NCBI RefSeq assembly: GCF_000020005.1
Contig: NC_010718.1
Coordinates: 2,128,001 to 2,192,000 of the forward strand
DNA: 64,000 bases
Direction: 5' to 3'
DNA from: Natranaerobius thermophilus JW/NM-WN-LF
GTDB taxonomy: Bacteria; Bacillota; Natranaerobiia; Natranaerobiales; Natranaerobiaceae
Shown: positions 37,290 through 46,877 of the stretch, piece after piece
Layout of the letters: every line of letters starts with the position of its first letter
How positions within the stretch are numbered: the first letter of the stretch is position 1
Notes under the pieces: model-generated
What the model saw: the letters and a program-made list of their open reading frames with translations, nothing else
Told to the model about the DNA's origin: nothing
The model's database searches: none
Made by a program: the position numbers and the translations under genes

Positions 37290-38411
37290 ATGGGAACCAA
37301 AAAAACACAATTTCCTCAAGATTCTGCCAGAAAGGTTTTAAATGAGTTTTCACCATATATACCCGGGAAAAGTTTAGAGGAAATTAAAGAAAAATACGGT
37401 TTGGATAAGGTGATTAAATTAGCCAGCAACGAAAACCCACACGGACCATCACCAAAAGCAGTAAAAAAACTAACCGATAACAAAGATATTCACTTGTATC
37501 CCCAGAAATCATATCAAAATTTACAGTCCAAGATATCACAAAAGCTTGGTACAAATCCTGGACAAGTAATTATTGGTAATGGTTCGGATGAAATTATTAA
37601 ACTACTGGCTGCAGCTTTTATTAACCCTGGTGAAGAGGGGCTTATGGCTGATATTACTTTCCCTATATATAAAATGGCAGTGAAAGAACTTGATGGTAAA
37701 GTAACTCATATCCCCTTAAAAAAATATACCCACGATATTGATCAGTTTATTGCCCAAATAACAGATAACACAAAATTAATATTTATATGTAACCCAAATA
37801 ACCCTACTGGTTCCATCATAACCCATGAAGAGGCCGAAAAATTATTAAGTAGTGTCAGTAAAGACACTATAGTAGTCTTTGATGAAGCATATCGAGAATA
37901 TGTTACAAATCCTGAATTTCCAAAAACAGAAATGTTAGTAGATAAATATCCTAATTTAATTGCTTTAAGAACTTTTTCTAAAATTTACGGTTTAGCTGCT
38001 CTAAGAGTTGGTTACGGAATAGGTAGTGAGAAATTAATTGAAGTCCTTCACAAGGTTAAATTACCCTTTAATGTCAACGAACTAGGGTTAAGAGCTGCCC
38101 AAGAAGCACTAGATGATACAGAACATCTGAATTATAGTAAAGAACAAAATGATCAGGGTAAAAAATGGCTAGAATCCAAATTAAAGTCCAGTAAATTTTT
38201 CTCCCCAGTACCAAGTCAGGCCAATTTTTTACTTGTAAAGACTGAATTCGATGCAGAAAAGCTGGCCGGTGAATTATTGAAACAAGGTGTTATAATAAGG
38301 GAAGGAACTTCCTTTGGAATGCCGGACCATTTTCGGATTACAATAGGTTCAAAATCAGATAATGAGTTTTTCATAGAAAAATTAAGTAATTGCGAGGTGA
38401 ATTTGAAATGA
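37290..38411 (+). CDS. hisC: HisC-family aminotransferase (aromatic/histidinol-phosphate)
   Basis: About 373 residues, fold-type I PLP aminotransferase: KLASNENPHGPSPK near the start, GNGSDEIIKLLA, FICNPNNPTGS, VFDEAYREY and the PLP lysine in RTFSKIYGLAALRVGYG. Annotated HisC by family, but placed under a tyrosine T-box with aroF, tyrA and aroA. It therefore probably makes tyrosine (and phenylalanine) from hydroxyphenylpyruvate, perhaps also histidinol phosphate. The start is ATG 37290; GGAG is eight bases upstream, and an upstream GTG lies inside that SD. Confidence 0.9.
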   Translation: MGTKKTQFPQDSARKVLNEFSPYIPGKSLEEIKEKYGLDKVIKLASNENPHGPSPKAVKKLTDNKDIHLYPQKSYQNLQSKISQKLGTNPGQVIIGNGSDEIIKLLAAAFINPGEEGLMADITFPIYKMAVKELDGKVTHIPLKKYTHDIDQFIAQITDNTKLIFICNPNNPTGSIITHEEAEKLLSSVSKDTIVVFDEAYREYVTNPEFPKTEMLVDKYPNLIALRTFSKIYGLAALRVGYGIGSEKLIEVLHKVKLPFNVNELGLRAAQEALDDTEHLNYSKEQNDQGKKWLESKLKSSKFFSPVPSQANFLLVKTEFDAEKLAGELLKQGVIIREGTSFGMPDHFRITIGSKSDNEFFIEKLSNCEVNLK

Positions 38412-39490
38412 TCATTGTAATGAATAGACAAACTCAAGAAGAAAAAATAAATAAAGTGATAAATAGACTCTCTGAATTGGAATTAGAATGTCATATATCT
38501 AAAGGCAAGAATAAAATTGTTATCGGAGTAATTGGAGAAAATAAACGCCATGCTTTAGAAGGTTTAGAAGCTCTGCCATACGTTGAACAAATTGTACCCA
38601 TAAGTAAACCATTTAAGCTTGTATCGCGAGAGTTTAAGGAAGATGATACTCAAATAGCTTTTGGTGGAAAAAGTTCTCATGTAGTTAAAGATTCATCCCT
38701 ATCAGGACCAGTAGTTGGTGGAAATAACTTCTCATTAATGGCTGGACCGTGTGCAATCGAAAATAAAGAAAACACTTTAGAAATAGCTCAACAAGTCAAG
38801 CAAACTGGAGCCCAGTTCCTCAGAGGTGGCGCTTTTAAACCTAGAACTTCACCGTATAGTTTTCAAGGATTAGGAGCGGATGGCCTGAAAATTATGTGGG
38901 AAGCCAGCCAGAAAACGGGTTTAAAAATAATCACAGAAGTTATGGACCCTCGACAGATTGAATTAGTTAGTGATTATGCCCATGTTTTACAAATAGGCGC
39001 TAGAAATATGCAAAATTTTGAGTTATTAAAAGAGGCTGGAAACAGTAATCATCCTGTATTATTGAAGCGGGGTATGTCAGCTACAATAGAAGAGTGGTTG
39101 ATGGCAGCCGAATACATTTTATCTAAAGGAAACTATAAAGTAATGCTCTGTGAACGGGGTATAAGAACCTTTGAAACAGCTACTAGAAACACTCTAGATT
39201 TATCTGCAGTAGCACTTGTCAAACAATTAAGCCATCTTCCTGTAATAGTTGACCCTAGTCACGGTACTGGAAAATGGAAGCTAGTGCCAAGTATGAGTAA
39301 AGCAGCTTTAGCTGCAGGGGCAGATGGTTTAATTATTGAAGTTCATTCAACTCCTGAAACAGCCTTGTCCGATGGTTCTCAGTCTCTTACTCCAGCTAAT
39401 CTCGAAAAACTAACCAATCAACTAACAGAATTAGCACCTCACTTTGATAAAAGTTTTACTATTGGTTCCAAAACCGAGGAGCATATATAA
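38408..39490 (+). CDS. aroF: 3-deoxy-7-phosphoheptulonate (DAHP) synthase
   Basis: About 360 residues from ATG 38408. The N-terminal 85 residues form the ferredoxin-like regulatory domain ([20 protein letters not shown]). The catalytic TIM barrel has [51 protein letters not shown] and [10 protein letters not shown]. It condenses PEP with erythrose-4-phosphate, the first step of the aromatic pathway. The regulatory domain usually gives tyrosine or chorismate-type feedback. Its ATG overlaps the hisC stop (ATGA). Confidence 0.93.
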   Translation: MIIVMNRQTQEEKINKVINRLSELELECHISKGKNKIVIGVIGENKRHALEGLEALPYVEQIVPISKPFKLVSREFKEDDTQIAFGGKSSHVVKDSSLSGPVVGGNNFSLMAGPCAIENKENTLEIAQQVKQTGAQFLRGGAFKPRTSPYSFQGLGADGLKIMWEASQKTGLKIITEVMDPRQIELVSDYAHVLQIGARNMQNFELLKEAGNSNHPVLLKRGMSATIEEWLMAAEYILSKGNYKVMLCERGIRTFETATRNTLDLSAVALVKQLSHLPVIVDPSHGTGKWKLVPSMSKAALAAGADGLIIEVHSTPETALSDGSQSLTPANLEKLTNQLTELAPHFDKSFTIGSKTEEHI

Positions 39491-40395
39491 TGAACAAAAA
39501 CAATTTGCTGGTCATAGGCTTGGGATTAATGGCTGGGAGCCTGGCTCTTTCACTAAAAGAATGTGATTGTTTTAATAAAATCACTGGATATGACATCAAT
39601 AAAGATTCAATGTCCGATGCTATTAATAATCACATAATAGACGATACCATTAATGAGCTTTCAGGGGAGACCTTAACAGAATTTGACTATATAATTCTGG
39701 GAACCCCTGTTTCTGAAACTTTAAAGCTTTTACCCGACTTGGCAAGCAAAATAGATCACAATACTATTATTTTTGATCTAGGGAGTGTAAAAAAACCTGT
39801 AATCACTAAAGCTCGAGAAGTAATTTCCAATCAGAATAACTCAAATATTGATTTTATCGGAGGTCACCCCATGGTCGGTAGTCATAAACAAGGAATCAAA
39901 CATGTTATGACAAATCTATTCACTCAGAAGCCCTTTATTTTGACCCCTGTTGGGAATAAAAAGTTTGAGGATGATACTAGTGTAAACATGATTTCTCAGC
40001 TACTTGTAAAAATAAATAGCCATCCTGTTGTCATGTCAGCAGAAAAACACGACCATATAGTAGCCGCTTTGAGCCATATACCTCACTTAATTGCCAGTGT
40101 AATGGTGAATACTATTTCCACTCGATCCGAATTTGACATGACACTAGCAGGCGGTAGTTTTAAAGATATGACTAGAGTAGCCAAGGCCGATCCCCTTCTT
40201 TGGGAAGATATTTTTCATCATAATAATGAAGAAATTGTAGAATGGTGGGAAGAAATTAAAGGACAAGTAGATCAAGTTTTAGCTTCTTATCAAAGGGATG
40301 ACAGTACATCAGAACAGAATATTAAACGTATTGAAATAAAAGAATACTTATCAACAGCTTCAAACACTAGACAAAAGCTAGAATCCAGATTTTGA
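39490..40395 (+). CDS. tyrA: Prephenate dehydrogenase
   Basis: 301 residues. The NAD-binding loop is GLGLMAGSLALSL at the N-terminus, and GTPVSETL, DLGSVKKPV and GGHPMVGSHKQGIKH form the active-site regions. It converts prephenate to 4-hydroxyphenylpyruvate. No C-terminal ACT domain is present, so feedback regulation is probably not by that route. The start ATG overlaps the aroF stop by one base (TAATG). It is the tyrosine-specific gene that matches the TAC specifier of the leader. Confidence 0.93.
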   Translation: MNKNNLLVIGLGLMAGSLALSLKECDCFNKITGYDINKDSMSDAINNHIIDDTINELSGETLTEFDYIILGTPVSETLKLLPDLASKIDHNTIIFDLGSVKKPVITKAREVISNQNNSNIDFIGGHPMVGSHKQGIKHVMTNLFTQKPFILTPVGNKKFEDDTSVNMISQLLVKINSHPVVMSAEKHDHIVAALSHIPHLIASVMVNTISTRSEFDMTLAGGSFKDMTRVAKADPLLWEDIFHHNNEEIVEWWEEIKGQVDQVLASYQRDDSTSEQNIKRIEIKEYLSTASNTRQKLESRF

Positions 40396-40408
40396 AAGGG
40401 AGATTTCA

Positions 40409-41863
40409 ATGGAAATTTTAATTAACAATAGTAATGCTAAAAACCACTTTCAAGATACAAAATCTTCAGAAAGTAAAGTTATGCAAGATAATGAACAAAA
40501 ATTTAGGTCTCTTAAAGGAAGCTTACATGTCCCAGGTGATAAATCAATAACACATAGATCTTATATTTTAGGGTCAGTTGTCCCAGGTGTTGTAAAAATT
40601 AAAGGAAGAGCTTTAGGGGAAGATTGTGAGGCTACTTTAGAATGTCTTAAGGCTATGGGAGCTGAAGGTAGTTCTAATTCTGAGGATGAAGATTATGAGA
40701 TTACTAGCCATTCTCTTTATGAGCCTTCAGAAGTTTTAGATGCAGGAAATTCAGGCACAACCGCTCGTTTATTATTAGGATTGATTTCAGGATTAAATCT
40801 CTTTGCTTGTATTACAGGAGATGATTCTTTAAAAAAAAGACCAATGGATCGCGTCATTTCACCTTTAGCTAAATTGGGCAAAGATATCAGGGCTAGACAG
40901 AATAATAGTAAACTTCCTGCTGCCATAATACCTGTAGAGATGCAAAACCAAAGCACAACAGTTAAATCTATCTCAAAATCTACGCCAACCATTAAAACAC
41001 AAGTTTCAAGTGCACAGGTGAAATCAGCCCTATTATTGGCTTCTTTAAAAACAGATGGAATAAATGTAATTGAATCACAACAAACTAGAGATCACACAGA
41101 ACGTATGTTATCTTTTATGGGATTTTCAGTTCTAGAAAATGTCATGCAAAACGAGCACGAACCGGAGTCGGACCAAAATGTTCATCAGATAACTTTACCC
41201 GGAGGGCAATTGAGCAAGCTCAAACCTAGAGATTATGTATTGGATATACCAGGAGATCTATCATCTGCAGCTTTTTTGATAACTGCAGCTCTATTAGTGC
41301 CGGGAAGTCAGGTCAAATTGCTTAATTGTGGATTAAACCCAACAAGGACGGGATTTGTAAAAATACTACAGCAATTAGGTGCCAGGATTACAATTACTAA
41401 TAATACTACCTTAGCTGCTGAACCAAGAGGTGATATTAATGTAGAATATAGCCCTTGTCTACAAGGATTTCAATTGGGAAAAAACCTGGTCCCTGATACA
41501 ATAGACGAACTTCCATTACTAGCGGTGATTGCAGTTCTTTCCCATGGGACTACTAAAGTGTCAGGAGCAGAAGAATTACGATATAAAGAAAGTGATAGAA
41601 TTTCCGCTATCACCCAAGAATTGACCAAACTTGGAGCAGATATAACAGAAACTCAAGATGGCTTTATTGTTAACGGACCCACACAACTAACAGGTAATGT
41701 AGTGGATTCTCATGGAGACCATCGTATTGCTATGGCTTTAACAGTAGCTGCCTTAACCGCCCAAGGGAAAACCATCATAAAAAATTCTGACTGTATTAAT
41801 ATATCTTATCCAGGTTTTATTCAAGATTTAACAAAACTAGGAGCTATAATAGAACAACATTAA
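40409..41863 (+). CDS. aroA: 5-enolpyruvylshikimate-3-phosphate synthase
   Basis: 484 residues. GSLHVPGDKSITHRSYILGS at about 37-56 holds the conserved Lys, followed by DAGNSGTTARLLLGL, the RPMDR loop and PGDLSSAAFLITAALLVPGS. Later there is ELRYKESDRISAIT. It joins PEP to shikimate-3-phosphate. It has about 35 extra N-terminal residues (NNSNAKNHFQDTKSSE...) and a polar inserted loop near residue 250, making it longer than the usual 430. It is the last gene of the operon, followed by a terminator. Confidence 0.93.
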   Translation: MEILINNSNAKNHFQDTKSSESKVMQDNEQKFRSLKGSLHVPGDKSITHRSYILGSVVPGVVKIKGRALGEDCEATLECLKAMGAEGSSNSEDEDYEITSHSLYEPSEVLDAGNSGTTARLLLGLISGLNLFACITGDDSLKKRPMDRVISPLAKLGKDIRARQNNSKLPAAIIPVEMQNQSTTVKSISKSTPTIKTQVSSAQVKSALLLASLKTDGINVIESQQTRDHTERMLSFMGFSVLENVMQNEHEPESDQNVHQITLPGGQLSKLKPRDYVLDIPGDLSSAAFLITAALLVPGSQVKLLNCGLNPTRTGFVKILQQLGARITITNNTTLAAEPRGDINVEYSPCLQGFQLGKNLVPDTIDELPLLAVIAVLSHGTTKVSGAEELRYKESDRISAITQELTKLGADITETQDGFIVNGPTQLTGNVVDSHGDHRIAMALTVAALTAQGKTIIKNSDCINISYPGFIQDLTKLGAIIEQH

Positions 41864-41936
41864 ATCTTTACTCTTAATAGAAGATTTTATAATTAAAATT
41901 TCATCTTATATATCTTAAATTAAGTATATTAAATAC

Positions 41937-41982
41937 AAAAAAAGTGGAGACAATCTTTTAATAGATTGCCTCCACTTTTTAT
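41937..41982. terminator. Bidirectional terminator after aroA
   Basis: AAAAAGTGGAG (41939-41949) pairs with CTCCACTTTTT (41970-41980), with inner CAATCT/AGATTG. T-runs occur on both strands; it also serves the binding-protein gene at 41997. Confidence 0.85.
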
Positions 41983-41996
41983 TAAAGACAAGATAT

Positions 41997-42941
41997 TTAT
42001 TCGTAAGCTTCACGCAATGCTTCTTGAGCATCTTGTCCATCGACAGTTTCTAATCCATCAACCCACTCTAATACCTTATCTAAGTTCTCGCTAATCCATT
42101 CATCCGCAACTTCGTCTGGGTCACGGTCTTCATAACCGTATTCGTAAACCCATTCGTCAACAGTGTCTACATCTACGTCAAATTGTTTCAAATATTGAGC
42201 TAGTTGTGGATTGTCATCTTCTAAGCCAGGTCTTGCAATGGTACCAACTTGCTCACCTTCACCCCAAATTCCTTTGGGATCATCCAAATATTCCATATCG
42301 AATATTACATTCATGTAATGGGGTTCCCAACCGCTAAAGACTACCCATTCTTCATTTTCTATCTTTTGCTCAACATCAGCGATCATAGCAGCTTCATTAC
42401 TTTCCATGATATCCCATTCACCTAGACCGTAGGTATCATTTTCAAAAGCTTCGATCATAATCTCATTACCGTCATTCCCTGGTTCCAAGCCATAATAAGT
42501 ATACTCAAATTTTTCCGAGTGATCGGCTAAATCTTCTAGGGAGGTTACCCCTTCCTCATATACATAAGTGGGAACAGCTGGCGCGTAATTAGTTTCATCT
42601 AAATGAGTTTCTAAATGAACTACATCCCCTTCTTCCAAAGCATTTTCAAGGGGGGTTCCCCAAGTTTGAAACCATGCATCTGTAAAGGCATCAATTTGCC
42701 CATCTGCCATTCCTTCAAGGATTACAGGGAGATTGTAAGTCTTAACGTTAACATCGTAACCTAATGTCTCTAATACAGCTTCGTTGATATGACTCTTCTG
42801 AGTAGAGCATGTCCATTCGACCATAGCAAGTTCTACATCTCTTTCTTCTTCACATCCGGTAGCAATCCCTGCAAAAATAATTCCTGTAATAAGCATTGCT
42901 ACTATTAAAACTTTACGTTTTCCGCTTCCATGAGCGTTCAT
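41997..42941 (-). CDS. Solitary OpuAC-type betaine/choline-binding lipoprotein
   Basis: 314 residues. The signal peptide ends in GIATGC with lipidated Cys30. The OpuAC domain has MVEWTCSTQKSHINEAVL, YNLPVILEGMADGQIDAFTDAWFQTWG and VFSGWEPHYMNVIF, with Trp/Tyr residues of the quaternary-ammonium cage. It is distinct from the opuAC at 35651 and has no permease or ATPase beside it. It lies 3' of the GbsR/AOR/GbsB-like cluster and has its own promoter, so it may deliver choline or betaine to a shared transporter (inference). Very acidic. Ligand specificity cannot be read from sequence. Confidence 0.82.
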   Translation of the reverse strand: MNAHGSGKRKVLIVAMLITGIIFAGIATGCEEERDVELAMVEWTCSTQKSHINEAVLETLGYDVNVKTYNLPVILEGMADGQIDAFTDAWFQTWGTPLENALEEGDVVHLETHLDETNYAPAVPTYVYEEGVTSLEDLADHSEKFEYTYYGLEPGNDGNEIMIEAFENDTYGLGEWDIMESNEAAMIADVEQKIENEEWVVFSGWEPHYMNVIFDMEYLDDPKGIWGEGEQVGTIARPGLEDDNPQLAQYLKQFDVDVDTVDEWVYEYGYEDRDPDEVADEWISENLDKVLEWVDGLETVDGQDAQEALREAYE

Positions 42942-42991
42942 AATTAAATAGTACCCTCCTCGTTTTTATCTATAATTTGTTCTGTTTATAA

Positions 42992-43020
42992 AGTATAAGC
43001 TTTTCAATACTATACTGCAA
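42992..43020 (-). promoter_or_regulatory. Promoter of the solitary binding-protein gene
   Basis: Minus-strand TTGCAG (43015-43020) and TATACT (42992-42997) are 17 bases apart. The spacer contains AGTATAGTATTG, which shares GTAT/ATAC elements with the inverted repeats near gbsR. Confidence 0.55.
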
Positions 43021-43173
43021 AACTCATTTAGCTTTATAACTATCGGTTATTCGTCCTCAGCACTACTTATTCCTTAAATCAGGGGTAATTTCTCCATATT
43101 TGACGTTATTACTATTTAATTAGGTTTAATGCGCTTCCATTTTTAAAGTCACTCATCACTGATCATCCCTTAT

Positions 43174-44349
43174 TTAGAAGCATGAACGATAAATTTCTTC
43201 ATATCCTTTTACATCGATATCTCTTGGATTTCCAACTGTTTGTGGATCATAATAAGCTTCTTTAGCAAGCCTAGGAATCATGTCTTCTGATACACCTAAA
43301 TCGCCTAAAGTCGGCACATCAATGTCTTCAGATAGCTGATACACTGCCTCAACAGAAGCCCTAGCAGCTTCATGTAAGTCCATACCGTGAGTATCTACAC
43401 CTAGAGCATTGGCAATGCGCGCAAACTTATGAGGTGCTCCAATCCAGTTATACTCCATTGCAGGAGCTAAGGTAGCTGCTACTGCCTGACCATGAGGTAC
43501 AGAGATAATTCCTCCTAGTGTTTGAGTCATGGCATGAACTGCTCCAGCACTATCGCCTCCGTATGATATACCTGCTAACATAGCTGACATAGCCATACCA
43601 TAACGAGCTTCTATATCTTGACCATTACCTACTGCTCGTCGGAGATATTTACCTGCGTACTCAATGGCTAAAAGTGCTGCTGCATCAGTAGTTGGTTGAG
43701 AATAGTGGCAAGTATAGCATTCTATAGCATGACAAAGTGCATCCATTCCTGTTCCTGCTGTAATAGATGGGGGCATTGTAACATGTAATTCAGGATCAAT
43801 CAATGCTAAATGAGCCGTAATCAATGGTCCACCAGTATTAAATTTAAATTCTCTCTCAGGGTCTTTTATTACAGCCCATAGGGTAACTTCACTTCCGGTT
43901 CCTGCAGTCGTAGGAACAGTCACCAATGGTGGTATTCTTTTAGTCATTGGTTTCTTACCCTCAGCGGCTTCATATTCTACAACAGGGCCATCATGAGAAA
44001 TTTCTAGTCCCATAGCCTTTGCAGTATCCATGGAGCTTCCCCCACCAACAGCAATCATACCATCGCAATTCTCTTTTTTATATGCTTTAGTACCATTGGC
44101 TACTATTTCCAAATCTGGATCTGCTTCTACCCCATCATAAACTGCATAGGGGATACCTGCTTCATTTAATGACTCTTCAATAGGTTTGATAAGTCCTGCA
44201 TCAATAACTCCCTTATCAGCTACAATAATTGGCTTACTTACGTTAAGTTCCTTTAACTCATTGGCAATTTCCTTGATAATTCCTAATCCGTGCTTAGTTT
44301 TAGTAGGCAATACAAACTCATTTTCCTGCATCTGTTCAAATCTCAACAT
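43174..44349 (-). CDS. gbsB: Iron-containing (type III) alcohol dehydrogenase, GbsB/choline dehydrogenase-like
   Basis: 391-residue type III Fe-dependent dehydrogenase. NAD-binding GGGSSMDTAK; the conserved TTAGTGSEVT stretch; metal-ligand regions DALCHAIECY, AVHAMTQTLGG and VPHGQAVAATLAPA. Many stretches, including EFKFNTGGPLI..AHL and IDPELHV.MPP, match what I recall of Bacillus GbsB, which oxidises choline to betaine aldehyde. It follows the AOR gene with a 62-base gap and a hairpin. A general alcohol substrate is the alternative. Confidence 0.8.
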   Translation of the reverse strand: MLRFEQMQENEFVLPTKTKHGLGIIKEIANELKELNVSKPIIVADKGVIDAGLIKPIEESLNEAGIPYAVYDGVEADPDLEIVANGTKAYKKENCDGMIAVGGGSSMDTAKAMGLEISHDGPVVEYEAAEGKKPMTKRIPPLVTVPTTAGTGSEVTLWAVIKDPEREFKFNTGGPLITAHLALIDPELHVTMPPSITAGTGMDALCHAIECYTCHYSQPTTDAAALLAIEYAGKYLRRAVGNGQDIEARYGMAMSAMLAGISYGGDSAGAVHAMTQTLGGIISVPHGQAVAATLAPAMEYNWIGAPHKFARIANALGVDTHGMDLHEAARASVEAVYQLSEDIDVPTLGDLGVSEDMIPRLAKEAYYDPQTVGNPRDIDVKGYEEIYRSCF

Positions 44350-44381
44350 AATAAAATCCCTCCTGATTAAATTTAATTTAG

Positions 44382-44407
44382 AAACTTCAAATTAGTTTTT
44401 GAAGTTT
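44382..44407 (-). terminator. Hairpin between aor and the alcohol dehydrogenase
   Basis: AAACTTCAA (44382-44390) pairs with TTGAAGTTT (44399-44407) around an 8-base loop. There is no clean T-run, so read-through to the dehydrogenase is likely. Confidence 0.45.
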
Positions 44408-44411
44408 AATT

Positions 44412-46265
44412 TTAAAGTTTATCTTTTAAGCCCAGTTGGGCTAACTTCTCCTCTGTAGGACGGCCTTCTTCATCCCATCCTCTATGATAGTAGTACTCTT
44501 GAAGCATAATTTTTTCATCTTCTTGGGTGAATTTGTGACCTTTTGCCGGGCCATCAGGCAATGGTTCGTAAAATCTTTTAGGTAGTTTTTCGTGTTTTTT
44601 AGTTAATCCTTGTTTTAAGTTAAAGAGTCTGCTAACATTCCAAATTCTTTCACCCAGTTGATATAAACGATCTTGACTAAACTCTTCACCCGTAGCGGCT
44701 TCAAACAATTCACGGTACGATTCCTCTGAAATACCAAAGGTACCGAAATCACACTTAACAAAAGTGTCCAATGCCGCAATGAAATTTTGATCATTAGCTA
44801 CAGTTTCTGCTTTACCATGGACTTCTAATCTTTCAAAAGTCTTGCCATTAAATTCAGCACCGCCAACTTCGTAATCAATGGGGAAGGCACGTTGATGGCA
44901 AGCTCCACGGTCAGCCGTCATATAAGCCAGACCCATTCCGGGTACTCCTCTCGGACCCCATGCTGGTATATCCATACCTTTTACATGTGAAGCCCTTGCC
45001 TGAGCATTGGTACCTAGCTCTTCGGCAGCTTTTTTAGTGCCTTTTGCCAGTAAATTACCTAGATATCCCTTCTTATTGGCAATGTCCTTCAAAACTCTTT
45101 CAGCACTTTCTGAATCACCAAAGGACATATCTATACCATCGCAGTCTTCTGGTTTTAAGATGCCTTCTTCAAAACATTCCATAGCAAACCCTATAGTAGA
45201 ACCACCAGACATGCCATCGATTCCTAAGGCATCGCATAGATATACTAAATAAGCTACTTCTCTAATATCTGAGATCCCCAAGTTCGTACCCATTAAAGCT
45301 GCAGTCTCATATTCAACTATGTCTGAAACAGTTCCTCGTCGCTTACCATCCTTAATCACACCAACTTTGCTGCATCTGATTGGACATGAAGCACAACCTT
45401 CATCTCTGAGCCAAATTTTTTCGCTTTGAGCTTGATGAGCCAATCCATCGGGATTAAAAGTACCCTGTTGGTAGTTTTTGACCGGTAATAATCCCTCACT
45501 ATGGGCAAACCACAAAGCTGCTGCAGTTCCTGCTTCAGTGAGTTCTTCTATCTCTTCGGACTGTTCTAATTCTTTTCTGGCTTTAGCAATTGCTTGATCG
45601 AACCTCTCCAGATCATGAATTTTTACAGTATTGGTACCTTTTATGGAAAAGGCCTTTAGCTGTTTACTTCCCATGACAGCTCCTATGCCGCCACGTCCAG
45701 CATGACGATTGTACTCACACGATACCAAGGCATAAGGAATTAAATTTTCACCAGCTTGGCCAATGGTAGCAATTTTTAAGGTTTTATCATTCATATCAGC
45801 TTTTATCTGATGATTAGTTTCAAAAGTATCTAAACCCCAGTATTTCTCAGCGGGTAATATTTCAACTTTATCATCTTCTATTGTTATCATGACAGGTTTA
45901 TCAGCTTTACCTTTTAGAACGAGGGCGTCATACCCCGCATACTTGATTTCCTGGGCCAAATTACCACCATAGTAAGAGTCTACATATCCCCCAGTTAAAG
46001 GAGATGTTGACACAACAACTCCTCGCATGGCAGGAGCATCAGTGCCAGTTAACGGACCACCCGCAAAGATTACTGGATTTTCTTCTCCATAGGGATCTAC
46101 ACGCTCATGGTTTCGCGTTTCACGGTATAATAACCAAGTGGCGAGTCCCTTGCCACCGACAAACAACTCTTTAATGTCCTCGGAAATTTCTTCAGTCCAG
46201 GATTTATTGTTGCTTAAATCTACATGCAAAATCTGATTCATTGCACCTAAGTTACGGAGTTTCAT
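44412..46265 (-). CDS. aor: Aldehyde:ferredoxin oxidoreductase (AOR, tungstopterin)
   Basis: 617 residues. Family landmarks: VGGKGLATWLL, GGPLTGTDAP, the pterin-binding NRHAGRGGIGAVMGSK, and [4Fe-4S] ligands CASCPIRC (Cys291, 294, 298) with Cys505 in KCDFGTFG. AORs oxidise aldehydes to carboxylic acids and reduce ferredoxin, using a tungsten or molybdenum bis-pterin. The ATG overlaps the ferredoxin stop (ATGA), with GGGGTGA upstream, so the pair is coupled, as in AorAB. With GbsR and a GbsB-like enzyme beside it, betaine aldehyde is a plausible substrate (inference). Confidence 0.93.
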   Translation of the reverse strand: MKLRNLGAMNQILHVDLSNNKSWTEEISEDIKELFVGGKGLATWLLYRETRNHERVDPYGEENPVIFAGGPLTGTDAPAMRGVVVSTSPLTGGYVDSYYGGNLAQEIKYAGYDALVLKGKADKPVMITIEDDKVEILPAEKYWGLDTFETNHQIKADMNDKTLKIATIGQAGENLIPYALVSCEYNRHAGRGGIGAVMGSKQLKAFSIKGTNTVKIHDLERFDQAIAKARKELEQSEEIEELTEAGTAAALWFAHSEGLLPVKNYQQGTFNPDGLAHQAQSEKIWLRDEGCASCPIRCSKVGVIKDGKRRGTVSDIVEYETAALMGTNLGISDIREVAYLVYLCDALGIDGMSGGSTIGFAMECFEEGILKPEDCDGIDMSFGDSESAERVLKDIANKKGYLGNLLAKGTKKAAEELGTNAQARASHVKGMDIPAWGPRGVPGMGLAYMTADRGACHQRAFPIDYEVGGAEFNGKTFERLEVHGKAETVANDQNFIAALDTFVKCDFGTFGISEESYRELFEAATGEEFSQDRLYQLGERIWNVSRLFNLKQGLTKKHEKLPKRFYEPLPDGPAKGHKFTQEDEKIMLQEYYYHRGWDEEGRPTEEKLAQLGLKDKL

Positions 46266-46711
46266 TTAACTTCACCCCTTTTTTCTCCAGACTCTCCATG
46301 ATCACAGTCTCCATGATCACAATAGGTTAACGCCCCTGTGGGACAATTTTTGACACAAAGGGGGTCTCCACCACAGAGATCACATTTGGAAGCTTTTTTG
46401 TCCATCATCACAATTACATCTCGAGGGCAATACTTTTGGCATTGGCCGCATCCGATACATTCATCTTGTACGACGACAGGGATTCCGTTTTCCCGTTTTA
46501 TAGCTGATACGGGACATACTTTTTCACAGAATGCATTGTCACATTGATTACAGACTATCGGATCTGATACTAAAGCATCCATTTTTGATTCAAGACGTAG
46601 CCGGGCAAAACGTGGATTATAACCTCCGGCCAATCGCCTGGAACAGACCAATGTACAGATTTCACAACCGGTACAAAGATCGAAACTTGCAATTAATTTT
46701 CGGATAGCCAT
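46262..46711 (-). CDS. Four-cluster ferredoxin, AorA/HycB-like
   Basis: 149 residues with four [4Fe-4S]-type cysteine groups: CTGCEICTLVC (13-23), CNQCDNAFCEKVCP (54-67), CIGCGQCQKYCP (85-96) and CDLCGGDPLCVKNCP (109-123). It carries electrons from AOR to downstream acceptors. The tail CDHGDCDHGES adds extra Cys and His and may bind another metal. It is the first gene after the operon promoter and overlaps aor by four bases. Confidence 0.92.
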   Translation of the reverse strand: MAIRKLIASFDLCTGCEICTLVCSRRLAGGYNPRFARLRLESKMDALVSDPIVCNQCDNAFCEKVCPVSAIKRENGIPVVVQDECIGCGQCQKYCPRDVIVMMDKKASKCDLCGGDPLCVKNCPTGALTYCDHGDCDHGESGEKRGEVK

Positions 46712-46762
46712 ATTAAGTCACCCTTTTTATTATTTTTATAAAGTTTTTACTGAACAGACTGA

Positions 46763-46795
46763 ATACATTGTATATAAAAAAAGGCCTTTTGACAA
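46763..46795 (-). promoter_or_regulatory. Promoter and putative GbsR operator upstream of the ferredoxin gene
   Basis: Minus-strand TTGTCA (46790-46795) and TACAAT (46767-46772) are 17 bases apart. An ATACATTGTAT inverted repeat (46763-46773) overlaps the -10. A repressor bound there would block transcription of ferredoxin, aor and the alcohol dehydrogenase. The site overlaps the terminator of gbsR. Confidence 0.6.
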
Positions 46796-46812
46796 TTGCA
46801 TTAAAAGGCCTT
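46774..46812 (-). terminator. Terminator of gbsR
   Basis: AAGGCCTTTT (46781-46790) pairs with AAAAGGCCTT (46803-46812), followed on the minus strand by seven T residues. Confidence 0.8.
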
Positions 46813-46877
46813 GAGATTTTATGACGTAGTTACTTCTTCGATTTTCTCTTCTGTGCTCTTAATTTTACCGAAATATA